DNA of 64,000 nt from Bicyclus anynana (GCF_947172395.1 NC_069087.1:12481107-12545106), one strand, 5' to 3'. Shown: positions 35,512 through 46,708, counted from the first letter of the stretch. The notes: a model not told the origin generated them from the letters alone. Numbers and translations: made by a program.

Positions 35512-35993
35512 CTGTTACACATGCTCTAAAATAGCATGCTAAAAACGTGCTATTAAGTATGCTCCATACGAGCATGCTTATCATCAGTTTACATTTGCTA
35601 GCAATAAGCATGCTATTTTTAAGTATGCTCCTAAATAAGCATGCTCAAAGCAAACATTCTAATTACACATGGTAATTTGTATCTATCGATCTCTGTCTAA
35701 CATGATACGGTTAGACAGGGAGAGATGAAGGTGAAGAGAATACAGAAGAGAAAACAGAACAGAATAGCAATCGACTAGCATACTCAATAAGCAAACCTGT
35801 TCAGACGCGCTAAAAGCACGTTCCCTTCCACCCGCGCAGCAAGTAGCAAGCTCATAAATCGCACGACTGTTGATTCTTGAGCAAGCTCGAAATAAGCTTG
35901 CTCATTATTAGCAATGTTGCGATACACATGCTAATAAGTAGCAACTGCTCAATAGTAGCATGGTGTCGTGCTTGAAATGAGCATGTGTAACAA
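35512..35993. mobile_element. TA-flanked MITE with iterated AGCATGCT words
   Basis: 482 bp with terminal inverted repeats CTGTTACACATGCTC / GAGCATGTGTAACAA, each next to TA (35510-35511 and 35994-35995). Both ends contain many short words such as AGCATGCT, AAGTATGCTC and GAGCAAGCTC/GCTTGCTC, which give dense local palindromes. TA flanks suggest a Tc1/mariner-like source; subterminal word arrays are also seen in hAT. No transposase. Confidence 0.8.
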
Positions 35994-37373
35994 TAGCTTT
36001 ATACATATATCGGAGTAGTGTTATTGATGACTTTATATGTAGTCCGCGTGGATACTTTAGGTTACATATTATTATTTGTACCTACGTAGAATTTAAATTC
36101 CCTAAAGCGTAAAAAATATTTTGGGCCTGGTAAGGTTAACGATCAGGTGTATGTACCTACCTTGTAATAAGATATCTCTGTACAAAGTATATAACAGCTT
36201 AGCAGTTAGCAATCAATTCACGTCATTTCAAAGTCGCTCCGTCTCGCATTTTGCACATCTTTTTTACATACAAAATTTATACACAACTTTACGTATAAAA
36301 TCATAAAGATAGCTGCGAGTGATAACCAAAATTTACATATGAAGTATCTTCCATTCGTCATAAATACACACGTTTATCTAGAGGTCGTTGAACTGCGAGT
36401 AGCTAGTATACTGCGTCATACAAGTGCAGTTTTGAATGTATTCTTAGAAAATTAAGAAATAGAAATGTGACTCATGTGTCTTCTACCAAGGACTTGGTTA
36501 CAGCAAACTGCAAAATGGCGGGCGGCGTTATTTTTGACGCGAAATGTATACCCGACTTGCATTCACTAACCTTTCTTTAGATTTAGTTATTTTTCTAGAT
36601 ATTGATGTATAATATTTCAGTGAAAGTAAGTTTTGTTTGTTTGTACTTTTATTTTACAAAATATAACACAACTGTATCGAGCGAGACCATAGCTTTTAAG
36701 AATATCGTTAAACAAGATAAACGAAAAATAGATTAGATAGGTATGTATACGATGAATAATGAATAAACTAAGCACCAGTTTTATTTATTGCTTCCACTGC
36801 TAGATACACGGATATTATGACACAGTTTATCGCATTAAAATTATATTTAAACAACTAATAATTTTCTATTTACCTACGAGTGTATTATCAAGACGTCTTT
36901 TACCCCCCGGTGATGCCGCTAAGGTCCCAGTAAGGAGCCTACGGCACTTACACAATCAGAAAAAAATGTTTGATAGCCTAGTAGAAAAAAGTCCGCCAAC
37001 CATATCCCATCTCATATAAAGAAGGAGGTCTAGCTCTGTACCACAAGTACCACGGAGTAGGCTATTAAAATTGGTTGATGATCATGACCTTGAAATTTTG
37101 CAACATGCCTACTTCATAAAACACTATACCGAATCTGCTAAGAATTGCTCCTAAGAAAATTAAGCACTGATGAATTCTAAATATTAAACCTAACAAAGAA
37201 AGCAATTAAAATGTTAAAAACACCAAGTCAAATACACTCGTTCACGGTTACATACAAATTGGCATTGAATATCAAATTATGGTGGAAATCCGAATCTGAT
37301 GTGCAGTGGAGCGGAAGTGAACGTACTGGACCATGAATGTCACAGATCGAACCGGCATCCGGCACTTTGACGG
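35994..37373. other. Unassigned, with a LINE-tail remnant at 36893-36968
   Basis: 36893-36968 holds CCCCGGTGATGCCGCTAAGG, TCCCAGTAAGGAGCCTACGG and CAGAAAAAAA, a LINE 3' tail on the plus strand. The rest has no recognised content. Confidence 0.45.
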
Positions 37374-38290
37374 CGACAAATTAATTACCGCCTAGCGTTC
37401 ATGTGAACCGTGATGACTTGGGAACTTCATCATTGGAGAATTGTAGATCTGAGCTGACTGTGGGTTCAAGGAACTTCGACGCTTACTTCCTTAGCTTTGT
37501 TAGCTTTGTTAAAGCTAAAGAAGTAAGCCTCGAAGTCGTTGTAAAGCGTGATGACTTGGGAGCTTCATGGGAACAAAGAACTTCGGGGCTTACTTCTTTT
37601 GATTTGTTCACTGAATTATCGCATATTTTGATAACTTCATCGGAGAATTGTACATGTTAACTACGGGGACAAGGAACTTCGAGGCTTACTTCTTGAGCTT
37701 TGTTCACTCAATGATGAAAAGGTTGGCGACAAATTAATTGCCGCCTAGCGTTGATGTGAACCGTAATAACTTGGGAACTTCATCATTGAAGAATTGTAGA
37801 TCTGAGCCGAGCTGTGAGATCAAGGAAAGTCAAGGCTTATTTCTTTAGCTTTGTTAGTGCCTTGTTCACTGAATGATGAAAAGGTTGGTGACAAATTAAT
37901 TACCGCCTAGCGTTCATGTGAACCGTGATGACTTGCTATTTTCATCATTGGAGAATCGTACATCTTAGCTATGAGAACGGCTTACTTCTTTTGCTTTGTT
38001 CACTGTATGATCTTCCAGCGTTCACGTCACTTATGATAGCTTGAGAACTTCATTGGAGAATTGTAAATCTTAGCTGTGGGATGAAAGAACTTTGAGGCTC
38101 ACTTCTTTAGCATTGTTCATGCCTTGTTGGCTGAATGATGAAAGGTTAGTAACAAATTAATTACCACCTAGCGTTCACGTGAATGATGACTTGAGACATG
38201 AGATACCGCCATGATGACTTGGGAGCTTCATCATTGGAGAATAGATCTTGGCTTGGCTTACTTCTTTGTCTTTGAACGGTGAAGAGGTTT
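37374..38290. repeat. Degenerate complex tandem repeat, ~0.9 kb
   Basis: The unit start GACAAATTAATTACCGCCTA followed by GCGTTCATGTGAACCG appears at 37375, 37728, 37890 and 38151 (the last diverged). Sub-blocks ACTTGGGAACTTCATCATTGG, GAGAATTGTA-ATCT and GAGGCTTACTTCTTTAGCTT recur between them. Basic spacing is about 160-180 bp, with deleted and partial units giving intervals of 353, 162 and 261. One short inverted segment (TTAGCTTTGTTAAAGCTAA) lies at about 37500. It encodes nothing. Confidence 0.88.
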
Positions 38291-39943
38291 TATTCCATTT
38301 CTAATGTATTAAATGTACCTACTAACATCGTCTTTAAAAATATAGTATTCAGATTACAGAGTTTAAGAACTTAAGTTTAACGGTAGAGGTTGGACTGGAA
38401 CACGACAGATTCTAGGTTCAATTAGACTTGATTGTCCTGGAACAGGTATACTTGTTCTCAAAGTAATGAGTAGGTAATGTTTCGTTCAAACATTATTTAA
38501 CTATTTTCAATACATTTAGTTGACAGAACAAGCAGATGGTGCGTTGAATGTTAAGTGGTATTACCCACCATCAAATTAATAAGGATGTGTAGTTTTACCG
38601 ACAACGATGTTTTAACAATTTAACGTCAAAGAAAAACAGCAATGATGTATCATCGTCAAAAAATGTATAGTGGTAATTCCAGAGACACTGGTAAACGTCC
38701 ATCTACTACGAGTAAAAAATAAACTAAGGTCATTCTTGCAGTTTTAAAAACACTTTAATTATGTTAATAATAATACCTATAAATCAATTATATACGAGAA
38801 CAATGGCGTAAGTACTTATCCTGAGTACATACTCGTATAGTTCCCTTCACATCGCTATTATATCATTCTATAACGTATTGTTGACATTTTCACTGTCCCA
38901 CTGGAATTATGTGACAGCCCCTGATAAAATTGTACCTATACTACAGTTTAAATCAAAATTATGCCAACCAACAATTTATGTGCGATAAATATGCATTTCG
39001 ATTATAATACTCGTACATAAGATAGTGAAATATGATTAAACCAAAGATTTATTAGAGAAACAGTCAAAATGAGGATTTATTAGAGAAATTTATACATATT
39101 TTCAATGTAATAGGAAAGGGATTAAATATGAGGCGCTACAGATCTTCAGTTCTAACTTACAATTAAAATCAAAATTGTTAGAAAAAATTATATAAATGAC
39201 GGACACTACACACCAAAGAGTTCGACTGTACAGTCATGTTCATCATGTTAAGAGTGTCGTTAAGAGAAAATTAGCGTATACTTTTATGTGATTATATTTT
39301 CTGTAGGATCTTTAATAGGACCACATTAGTGTCATCCAGAGATTAGGGCGAGCGGAGATGCTCTACCAGAGGCTACCCATATCAAATACTTCTATAGCTA
39401 AGTGTCCTCATAGAGCTGGAAAGGTGGAAGCTACTAAAATAGAAGTAGAGCTAGAATTACAGAATAATAAGATATAGAACCCTCAAAATATATTATTAGG
39501 TTCACGAACAGATTACTTCAGAACTTGCTATTCATATCTAGTTTCTCTTCTTATTTTTACCATTCCATAACGCCTTTTAACTTGACATGCTAATAATGTT
39601 TGGGTAATAATGTAGATGCAATATCCTGAGGCGCTAAGTTGTTATTAAGTTATAAATCATATCAAAACCCACATCTTCGTCGTTCAAAAAAAGGTTGACG
39701 TCAAAACAAGCCTAATTATTATCGTATAGATCAGACACGGGCTTCTGGACTTTAGCACACATACTCGTATTTTCCAAGCTGACACTTATGTAAAAAGCTA
39801 TATACAAAATAATTATAATACTCGGAAATGCTAAGGCTTTATGCTGTTTAAACACATATAGGTTTAACAAGGATTGTTAAGCATAGTTTTGAATGCCTAC
39901 AGAAAGACTAGAGAGGGGATTTGGACCAAAGACTCTTATACCC
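38291..39943. other. AT-rich stretch, nothing recognised
   Basis: No gene or repeat structure seen by eye. Confidence 0.4.
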
Positions 39944-40045
39944 CATCATCGCCATTGTCATCGTGATTGTGATCGTGATCGTAATCGTCATCGTTGTCGT
40001 CGTTGTTGTCACCGTTGGCATCGTCATCGTCATCATCATCATCTT
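39944..40045. repeat. Imperfect ATC/GTC trinucleotide repeat
   Basis: CATCGTCATCATCATC-type units with G/A drift over ~100 bp. The His/Arg-rich 72-codon frame is a by-product. Confidence 0.9.
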
Positions 40046-40575
40046 GAGCCGCACATAATATTGTTTTTCCGTAACGAACACTATCAAAAGTCAATTATAA
40101 TAATTAATTAATAGTGACGTGCTAAGCCAAGCACGATGTTGAAACACATGGGACTTCCCAACTTTATACAACTTATTTACTTGAGATTTTTGGAAAAAGA
40201 AAACCCCAACGGATCATGAGGTGAACTTGAACTGAAGATTTTATTGATCTTATCAAATAGGCGTGCAACACTAACAGATCAGTTGCGTATAGTTGTGTAC
40301 ACTATACGTGTACATACACCACTATTGTCAGTAGATATCGTGGAAATTGAATGTCCAATCATGCAAAAGGGTCCTGTTATTAAACGCATCAACATATGCT
40401 CTCGACACAGGTTGGGGTCAGCTCTAGTGACCAGGTCACGGGAACTAGGCCATCCCTGCCGCTTGTGCTCTATTTACAGCCAGTAATATCAGCCTAGTTT
40501 AAACTTGATCCTTCGCCCATATCTCGTTTTATTTTATTTGAATATATACATAGTACACACACTACTATACACATA

Positions 40576-40916
40576 TCGCGGGCTTCCAGCCAAAGGGGCG
40601 TATACGCAAACCCAATTTTTCAAGAGACAAAAAAACTTAATAACATTTATTCCAGTGTATCCTTTTGACTGAAAATTACCATGTGTCTATAAAATTACTT
40701 CCTTTATAATGAAATGCTCAATTGTATTGTATGTATTTTAAAAACTAGCAATATTGCACATTCGTCTATTTGGCTCGACAAATTTATGCAAACCTATGTC
40801 ATTTCACGGAAAATGCATTGACCGGACGGACGTATAATACAAAACTTGAACAATGATTGACGTAATAAAAAAAATGCATTTTTTGCATATACGCCCCTCT
40901 GGCTTGAAGCCCGCGA
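40576..40916. mobile_element. TA-flanked MITE, 341 bp
   Basis: Ends TCGCGGGCTTCCAGCCAAAG and CTCTGGCTTGAAGCCCGCGA form ~36-bp terminal inverted repeats with 3-4 mismatches, extending through GGGGCGTATA-GCAAA. TA on both outer sides (40574-40575 and 40917-40918). A Tc1/mariner-like non-autonomous element is the likeliest reading. Confidence 0.85.
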
Positions 40917-41085
40917 TATATAGATGGTTTATGAAAAAGTACGTCCAAGGAATCCTACCACATTTCCTATTGTTGCCCTACTGGTTAGCGTCCACAGACT
41001 TTCAAAAAGGAGGAGATTCTACGTTCGGCTGTATGTATGATTTTTAGAACGAGTATTCTTTGTATAGAAAGTCATTCAAGCGCGA

Positions 41086-41190
41086 CCACTGATCCGAATC
41101 GTACAAGTCGCATCGAACGGATTTTATCTACCGTAAAATTAAAAATCCGTTTGATGCAATGTATCCGATACGTACAATGCGGATCAGTGG
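41086..41190. repeat. Small foldback element
   Basis: Arms CCACTGATCCGAATCGTAC and GTACAATGCGGATCAGTGG are inverted. The inner blocks CATCGAACGGATTTT and AAAATCCGTTTGATG continue the stem around an AT-rich centre. A related arm lies at 35444-35486. Confidence 0.78.
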
Positions 41191-41756
41191 ATTCCTACCA
41201 TACCATATCCTTTATGTATTAGCTAGTATACCATAATTTAGAAATAAACTACCTAATAGGGGGAAATCAACGACGAAATGCTCTTTCTTTATTGATCAGT
41301 TTTAGAATTTATTATTTTACTACCTTCCTGCAGTAACTCGACCCTTCAATTAGCCTGTTCAATGAATCCTAGTTCTGTGCAATGAATATTGCCGATATCT
41401 TTGAAAATAAAAAATCAAAGAATGGCAATAAAAGTAAGGATCTATCATTTCACTTTGCATTCAATGCTATCCAATCATATAGCAATCAAGCCAATCAAAG
41501 CGGGCGTGGATGATACGGACAGTAAAAAAGAAAAAAATAATTGTCTCTACTTGTTGGTACCTCGTCTGTGTAATGCTTGATTTCTAATGAAAGTTAATAA
41601 AACACAAGTGGACGACCTTTTACTATAGGTTTTCTTATACCTCTGGAGTAAGAAACCTCCCCACAAAATGCGCATTAAGAATTACTGCTTTCTGTATCCG
41701 ATCCTTGATCCAACAGTCAAGCGAAAGCTTCTTGTTGGTGGAAGCTTTTCTTCTAC

Positions 41757-41882
41757 CCACTGACGGTTTTTGCGCGGCATCGTACCGGAACGCTAAATCA
41801 CTTGGCGGTACGTCTTTGCCGGTGAAATTGTTACTAGCCACGGCCTAAACTTACAACTAGACCAGACCTGAGTCAATTTAGG
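41757..41882 (-). mobile_element. SINE family A fragment
   Basis: Minus-strand match to CTGGTC-AGG, GTGGCTAGTAAC, CGTACCGCCAAGTGATTTAG and GGTACGATGCCGCGC. Both ends are lost. A 68-codon frame over it is an artefact. Confidence 0.8.
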
Positions 41883-41892
41883 AAATATAATG

Positions 41893-42065
41893 ATCAGCTA
41901 ACTGGGAATCACTGGCGCTGGACTGACCAAGTAACAACCGCTCTCCATGGCTTGCTTCACGAATGTGCTAGGAGAGCCACACTACGGGAGGAATGGCGAC
42001 GGATAGTAAGGCTTGCCACCGCACCCAAATGACGACCACGACCACTCTGTCAAGAGTGTAACGAC
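41893..42065 (+). pseudogene. RTE-type LINE ORF2 C-terminus and 3' UTR
   Basis: Translates as GNHWRWTDQVTTALHG, then CARRATLREEWRRIVRLAT and a stop. It is followed by CGACCACTCTGTCAAGAGTG and AAAGAAGAAGAAGAA, as in 3' ends of this LINE group. N-terminal to this nothing is readable. Confidence 0.72.
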
Positions 42066-42082
42066 AAAGAAGAAGAAGAATT

Positions 42083-42152
42083 GGGAATCGAACTCAGTAC
42101 CTCTCTGTTGAAATCCACAGCAGTACCAACTGCGCCAGAAAGGTCGTGTTTG
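42083..42152 (-). mobile_element. tRNA-derived SINE head (third family)
   Basis: Minus strand: TTCTGGCGCAGTTGGTACTG (box A) and GAGTTCGATTCCC (box B), correctly spaced for a tRNA-like promoter. Acceptor stem pairing does not close, so it is a SINE head rather than a tRNA gene. It directly follows the LINE tail. Confidence 0.6.
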
Positions 42153-42489
42153 CTATAGTCATATGATGATTATAGCAGCATTCTTCTAAACATATTTATA
42201 TTAAGTAGTTGTTGATGTATAAAAACTTCATGTGCGTTATAACTTTCACAAAGAAACACTTGTTCGACTCGCTACGTATTGTTTGCTATTGAAGACTATT
42301 AATCTGATTATTCAGGTCAATCGTTTAGATGATTGCACTTAAACGTTATGCAATTATTGTCTATTTGATATATGAGTATGAGGATACGTAGAGTCATATT
42401 TATTGATCACTGTATTTGCTATTTAGTTCGCTGTTTGTTCGCGTACAATTTCTGTTTTCGAGTAGATAGACTAGGTATAAGTATAGAAT

Positions 42490-42640
42490 CTTGAAATACT
42501 TGGGCCTCGTCCTGGATGGGAGATGGACATTCCAAAGGCACTTCGATCTGCTGTGTCCTAGGCTCTTCGGGCAGCCGCAGTTCTGGGGAGGCTTTTAACG
42601 ATTGTTGGAGGTGTAGCAAACTGTTCATTAAACGCAAGCT
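42490..42640 (+). pseudogene. R1-like LINE ORF2 fragment
   Basis: The plus frame gives LKYLGLVLDGRWTFQRHF, then LFGQPQFWGGF and a stop. KYLGLVLD-RW-F--HF is the motif just C-terminal to the RT in R1/Jockey-group elements. About 45 residues are readable. Confidence 0.72.
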
Positions 42641-42765
42641 TTTGGGAAAGGCTTATTATAGTGTTAATGATTATATTAATGATAAAAAAGCTTGGTGTTA
42701 AACTGTAATATACGACTGTGTGCTTAGTTTTAAATAAGTTTGTAAAATGGTAGTAAACAAAAAAA

Positions 42766-42965
42766 AACCTTGCCTGAGTTTGTTGTTGGCTCTTCTTCGA
42801 ACCGAAGCGCGTTTGGAACTCTCGTAACTTTAGTTTTAAGTTTTCGACTTTTTATTATTACCACCATTAAATTAAATAAAATTATGACATAATCTTGACC
42901 TTTCAAAAGTGCTTGTTAACTAAGCCTAATTGAAATAAATGAATTTTGACTTTGATTTTAGCCTC
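42766..42965 (+). repeat. LINE 3' tail, subfamily 2
   Basis: GAGTTTGTTGTTGGCTCTTC, AGCGCGTTTGGAACTCTCGT, AACTTTAGTTTTAAG, CAAAAGTGCTTGTTAACTAA and GAAATAAATGAATTTTGA. Opposite orientation to 8267-8465. Confidence 0.75.
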
Positions 42966-43608
42966 GGCCTGCAGACGCTTATACGTGGACGGTGGATATA
43001 GTCGGGAGTATGGCACTTTATGGTGCTCCCATTTGAGTGCACGCACTGTGCCGTCTGAACTTGTCCCTTTTGCGGAGACCTCAGTCATAGTGCGTGCTAT
43101 CCGGGGGTACTGTACATTTTCGTGAACTGTTGCCACCGTCCTGGCGGGTAAGGAAGCATCGGAGCAACAGAGAGAGAGCGTGCAACTGATGTTGACCCGA
43201 TCCGAAGAAGAAGAACAGTAACACTGCTACTGCAGTTCTGTCTGGTCAGCTTCTGCGCAGGATGCGTATAAGCATTTGCCAGCGACAAAAAGGTATAGGT
43301 ATAGATAAAAATATTAATAATACGTGCTTATGAATAAGTCACTTAAACTAAACCGTTTTTATTGGTTTTATCAATGGACCAAAGTAAACGGCGAAGACTA
43401 AAGCATTTGCTGTTCTAAGCCAAGAAATTAACGTTGAATTGCACGATTCAAATCAAACCATATGATACTGACAACTCACACTTATAGAAACAATTACAAA
43501 TAACTAAAGTTATATATTTACAATTATAAAAGCATTTTTGCGAAGCTCTCTGAACCGCCAGGCCTTATACGATCTCAGTGTGCCTAGTGGGAGTTTTTAA
43601 TCTTCATA
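42966..43608. other. Unassigned, GC-balanced to 43270
   Basis: Minus frames of 63 and 77 codons (42903-43288) have no recognised domain. AGAAGAAGAACAG near 43206 is reminiscent of LINE 3' UTRs. Likely old TE sequence. Confidence 0.35.
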
Positions 43609-43734
43609 CTGTTACTATTGCGTTAACGTAAACGCGAATTTATATGAAATTCAAACAGTTGTGCAGTAGTGCCACAAGATGGCGTTGTTTTAATTCCTTA
43701 GAAATTCGCGTTTACGCTATCGCGATCGTGACAG
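43609..43734. mobile_element. TA-flanked MITE, 126 bp
   Basis: CTGTTACTATTGCGTTAACG and its partner end CGCGATCGTGACAG form ~33-bp inverted arms, with AAACGCGAATT shared on the inner side. TA lies outside both ends (43607-43608 and 43735-43736). A second, half copy is at 13425-13519. Confidence 0.82.
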
Positions 43735-44696
43735 TATTAAACTGCCACTAATACGAGATAAACGGGCAGACAGCGTAATCTTCTAAAAACGGCACCTGCG
43801 CGATCCTTTGTAAAAAAAAAGGATATTTTTTTAAACCAGTGTCCAATTCTTTAAACGCTTTTTATTTGAAGCCTTGTACATAGACAGCTTTAAAACCAGA
43901 CTTTGCATCTTAATCGGTGCTGTTTGCTGAATTTTTTTTTTATAAAAATCGATGTCAAGTAGAATATTTTTTTTCTACATCGTGCCATAATCGAACCCAA
44001 CCCAATCACACTCTATTTCAATTCACTTGTAAACTTCAACATTGACCTTCCACGGGTCTGTTAAAGCAATATTTATTTTTAAAGTCAATTTAATTTAAGG
44101 TCGATGCACCGAGCTCAGTTGTCCGTCAAAAAAATAACCTTACCGTATGTCATTGGTTAGTGTAAATAGTGTCGAGTCTTGTTACAATAATATGAAATGA
44201 TGAACTATAGACTACTAAATGGAAAAGCAAAAGCTGTGGAAAACAATGTATTAAAAAAAAAAAAAAATATGTTTATTTCAGGCCTTGACCCATAGTTGTT
44301 AGTGTACAAAAAAAAACAAAACAAAATTAAGAAATAATGTGTTTGTTAAAACATTCACTCAAAAGCAAGCAGTGCTAGGTTGGTATACTCTCTAAACTGA
44401 TTAGTATAAGACGACTTATCGTCGACTTACAGTCCTGATTTTTTGGCTTGTTGTATGCTTGTATGTGACTGATTGTTGTAATCAGGGAGTAATTAAATAA
44501 TAATTGTATTGTAAGAATTAGATGAAAAAAAATTGACTGTTTGACAAAGTTGCTTGTCAAACTTGACTTTTTCAGTAGGCAATGTTCAAACTAAGCCGCA
44601 GACTATCAAGTTGTCTGACAAACACGTTTGATTTCAAGAAAAGTTTGATATTACGGGTCACCGTAAACTAACAAACTTTTTAAAGTAAAGTAAGTA
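43735..44696. other. AT-rich sequence with poly(A) runs
   Basis: A runs at about 44252-44267 and 44309-44318 and T runs near 43930 may be retroposon tails, but no element body is recognisable. Confidence 0.4.
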
Positions 44697-44699
44697 AAA

Positions 44700-44929
44700 T
44701 ATTAAAAACGCGAAAGTTTGTATGGATGTTTGGGTGTTTGAATGTTTGTTACTCTATAACGCCGTTACTACTGAAGCGATTTCGCTGAAATTTGGAATGG
44801 AAATGGAGTTTACTCTGTATTAACACATAGGCTACTTTTTATCTCGGAAAATCCATGGTTTCCGAGGGATTTGTGAAAAACTAAATTCCACGCGGACGAA
44901 GTCGCGGGCGTCCGTCTACGTATAAGGCT
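44700..44929 (+). mobile_element. Dispersed TE with GCGGACG/CGTCCG tip
   Basis: GTTACTCTATAACGCCGTTA, GGCTACTTTTTATCTCGG, AAATTCCACGCGGACGAAGT and CGCGGGCGTCCGTCTAC. The tip is the same sequence that borders the CCCTA arrays at 23249 and 47271, but the body is ordinary TE text without a minisatellite. A partial relative is at 57835-57970. Confidence 0.7.
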
Positions 44930-45264
44930 ATTCTATAGTCAACTATAAAATATCCTTACAAACTAATATGAAATATCATATTTTTTGCAACATTGCAGCT
45001 GTTGCAGTCGACGCCAATTTGATTGCAAAAAACAACATAAATTGCGTTGATTGTGTTAGTATGTAAATTGTGACTGACAAAAAATTCAAAATCCGGTTTC
45101 TAAATTGACCGCGATCCGTTTCGACCTTTCCGTTTGACTTTCAAAACGCGATTCTCGAAATCTGCGACCGATTTCCGTAGAATCGGAAACTATTCCGCGT
45201 CCTATTTAAATGTAGGAGCATTTCGATACTCGCGTGATGTGAAAAATCGAGTTGCGTAATAGTA

Positions 45265-45667
45265 AGTCATCATTCGCACGAGAGCTTTTTTAACGTTCAA
45301 ATTCAACAAATGCATTCCCAAGTATATGTTTAAACGACAGCGTTTTTAAAACGCGACGCTTTTTTTCGAGCAGTGTTGCATTTTCAATTTTGTAAATAGA
45401 CCTTCATTAAACTTCATACTATATTTGAACGCTTTTTTAACGTGCGTTAAAAAAACTGGGCTGATTGAGATTTTCTTAATTGGTCCAGGTCTGGCTGGTG
45501 GGAGGCTTCGGCCGTGGTTACTACCCTACCGACAAAGACGTACCGCAAAGCGATTTAGCGTTCCGGTACGATGTCGTGTAGAAATCGAAAAGAGGTGTGG
45601 ATTTTCACAGTTAGTCTAGGGCTAACTTGTAAAGAATAAAAAAAAAAAACTCGTGCGAATGGGGACT
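45265..45667. mobile_element. Inverted-repeat element containing a SINE A
   Basis: AGTCATCATTCGCACGAG at the left and CTCGTGCGAATGGGGACT at the right are 18-bp inverted ends with two mismatches. Without the inserted SINE it is about 210 bp. Internal inverted words (AACGCTTTTTTAACGTGCGTT) add secondary structure. The target duplication is unclear. Confidence 0.7.
45458..45643 (+). mobile_element. SINE family A, truncated, nested in the inverted-repeat element
   Basis: Starts at GGGCTGATTGAG (head missing) and ends in an A run. It has lost the block containing CCTCCTAACAAG and CAGGTGAG. AAAAAACT flanks it (45450-45457 and 45644-45651), although the A run makes the exact right edge ambiguous. 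Confidence 0.82.
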
Positions 45668-45947
45668 AAAGCAAGCATTTGCGTGCATCGCTCAGCCTTG
45701 CCAACGCTATCAAGCGCTTCCCGGGCCGATGTCTGGGTGACCTTTGTGTTCGCTGCTCGGAAACTAGGTCGACGGCTTCTGACCTTTTTGTTTGTGTTAC
45801 TAGATTGAAAAAGGCGAACGATCTATTCCGAGTGCGTGCGAAGATGCACGACAACTATTTCGGATGCAGCCGCCCGGTCAGCCGAACGCCTATACATAGA
45901 TCGATTGATGACATTATGTAGCGATTACAGACAGAAAGCCTATCATA
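45668..45947. other. Unassigned GC-balanced segment with an 80-codon frame
   Basis: The plus frame 45679-45921 (FPGRCLGDLCVRCSETRS, then CSRPVSRTPIHRSIDD) has balanced composition and could be LINE- or exon-derived. I do not recognise it, and no splice or promoter context supports a gene. Confidence 0.3.
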
Positions 45948-46262
45948 GCCAGATGCACCTCATAGCATAGCTCGTTCCATCGCCCGCTGTGTAACTCTGA
46001 GCCTTCTTACCATAGTTAGCGACCAAGTCACCACATTACAAATTAAAAATGTTGTCTTCGGTAACTTTGGTTCTTCTGCGGATCTCTTCATTGTTGATTC
46101 GATCACGCAGAGATACTCCTAACATAGCTCGTTCAATCGTCCGCTGTGTAACTCTGAGCCTTCTTAGCGAACTAGGCCCATAGTTAGCGACTAAATCACC
46201 ACTGCCTACACACACTGTACAAAGACTCTTCAGACACTGAGGATTTTCTGACGAAAAGACAT
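45948..46262 (-). pseudogene. RTE-type LINE ORF2 C-terminal fragment
   Basis: Minus strand: TIERAMLGVSLRDRINNEEIR, then the KVTE stretch. AAGGCTCAGAGTTACACAGC-GGCGAT-GAACGAGCTATG occurs twice (near 45965 and 46128), so part of the fragment is internally duplicated. Same family as 29878 and 54172. Confidence 0.78.
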
Positions 46263-46368
46263 CGATTATTTTATGTAGTATTAACTTTGTATTAATTAAC
46301 CTTCAATAAAATAAATTGGTTTACTTTATCCATACAACAACCTTCTGCATACCACTGGGTAGGAAAGT

Positions 46369-46708
46369 TTTTTTTTTTTTTTCTTTTTTTATTCTGTACA
46401 GGTTAGCCCTTGACTACAATCTCACCTGTTGGTAAGTGATGATGCAGTCTAAGATGGAAGCGGGCTAACTTGTTAGGAGGAGGATGAAAATCCACACCCC
46501 TTTCGGTTTCTACACGGCATCGTACCGGAACGCTAAATCGCTTGGCGGTACGTCTTTTCCGGTAGGGTGGTAACTAGCCACGGCCGAAGCCTCCCACCAG
46601 CCAGACCTGGACAAATTAAGAAAATCTCAATCTGCCCAGCCGGGGATCGAACCCAGGACCTCCGTTTTGTAAATCCACCGCGCATACCACTGCGCCACGG
46701 AGGCCGTC
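46369..46708 (-). mobile_element. SINE family A, full length
   Basis: Complete minus copy with head GGCCTCCGTGGCGCAGTGGT, box B GGTTCGATCCC and a long poly(A) (poly(T) on plus, 46369-46388). AAAGTT just beyond each side may be a short target duplication. It differs from 61624-61950 at only a few positions, so both are relatively young. Confidence 0.92.

Noticed and set aside
37374..38290. CRISPR-like array
   Set aside because: Units are long, degenerate and irregularly spaced with no short constant repeats and unique spacers, and the genome is eukaryotic.
39893..40111. His/Arg-rich 72-codon frame
   Set aside because: Product of an imperfect trinucleotide repeat.
42083..42152. tRNA gene on the minus strand
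   Set aside because: Boxes A and B are present but the acceptor stem does not pair.
45679..45921. 80-codon plus frame
   Set aside because: Not recognised; opposed by another frame and sandwiched between TE fragments. Noted under unassigned sequence only.
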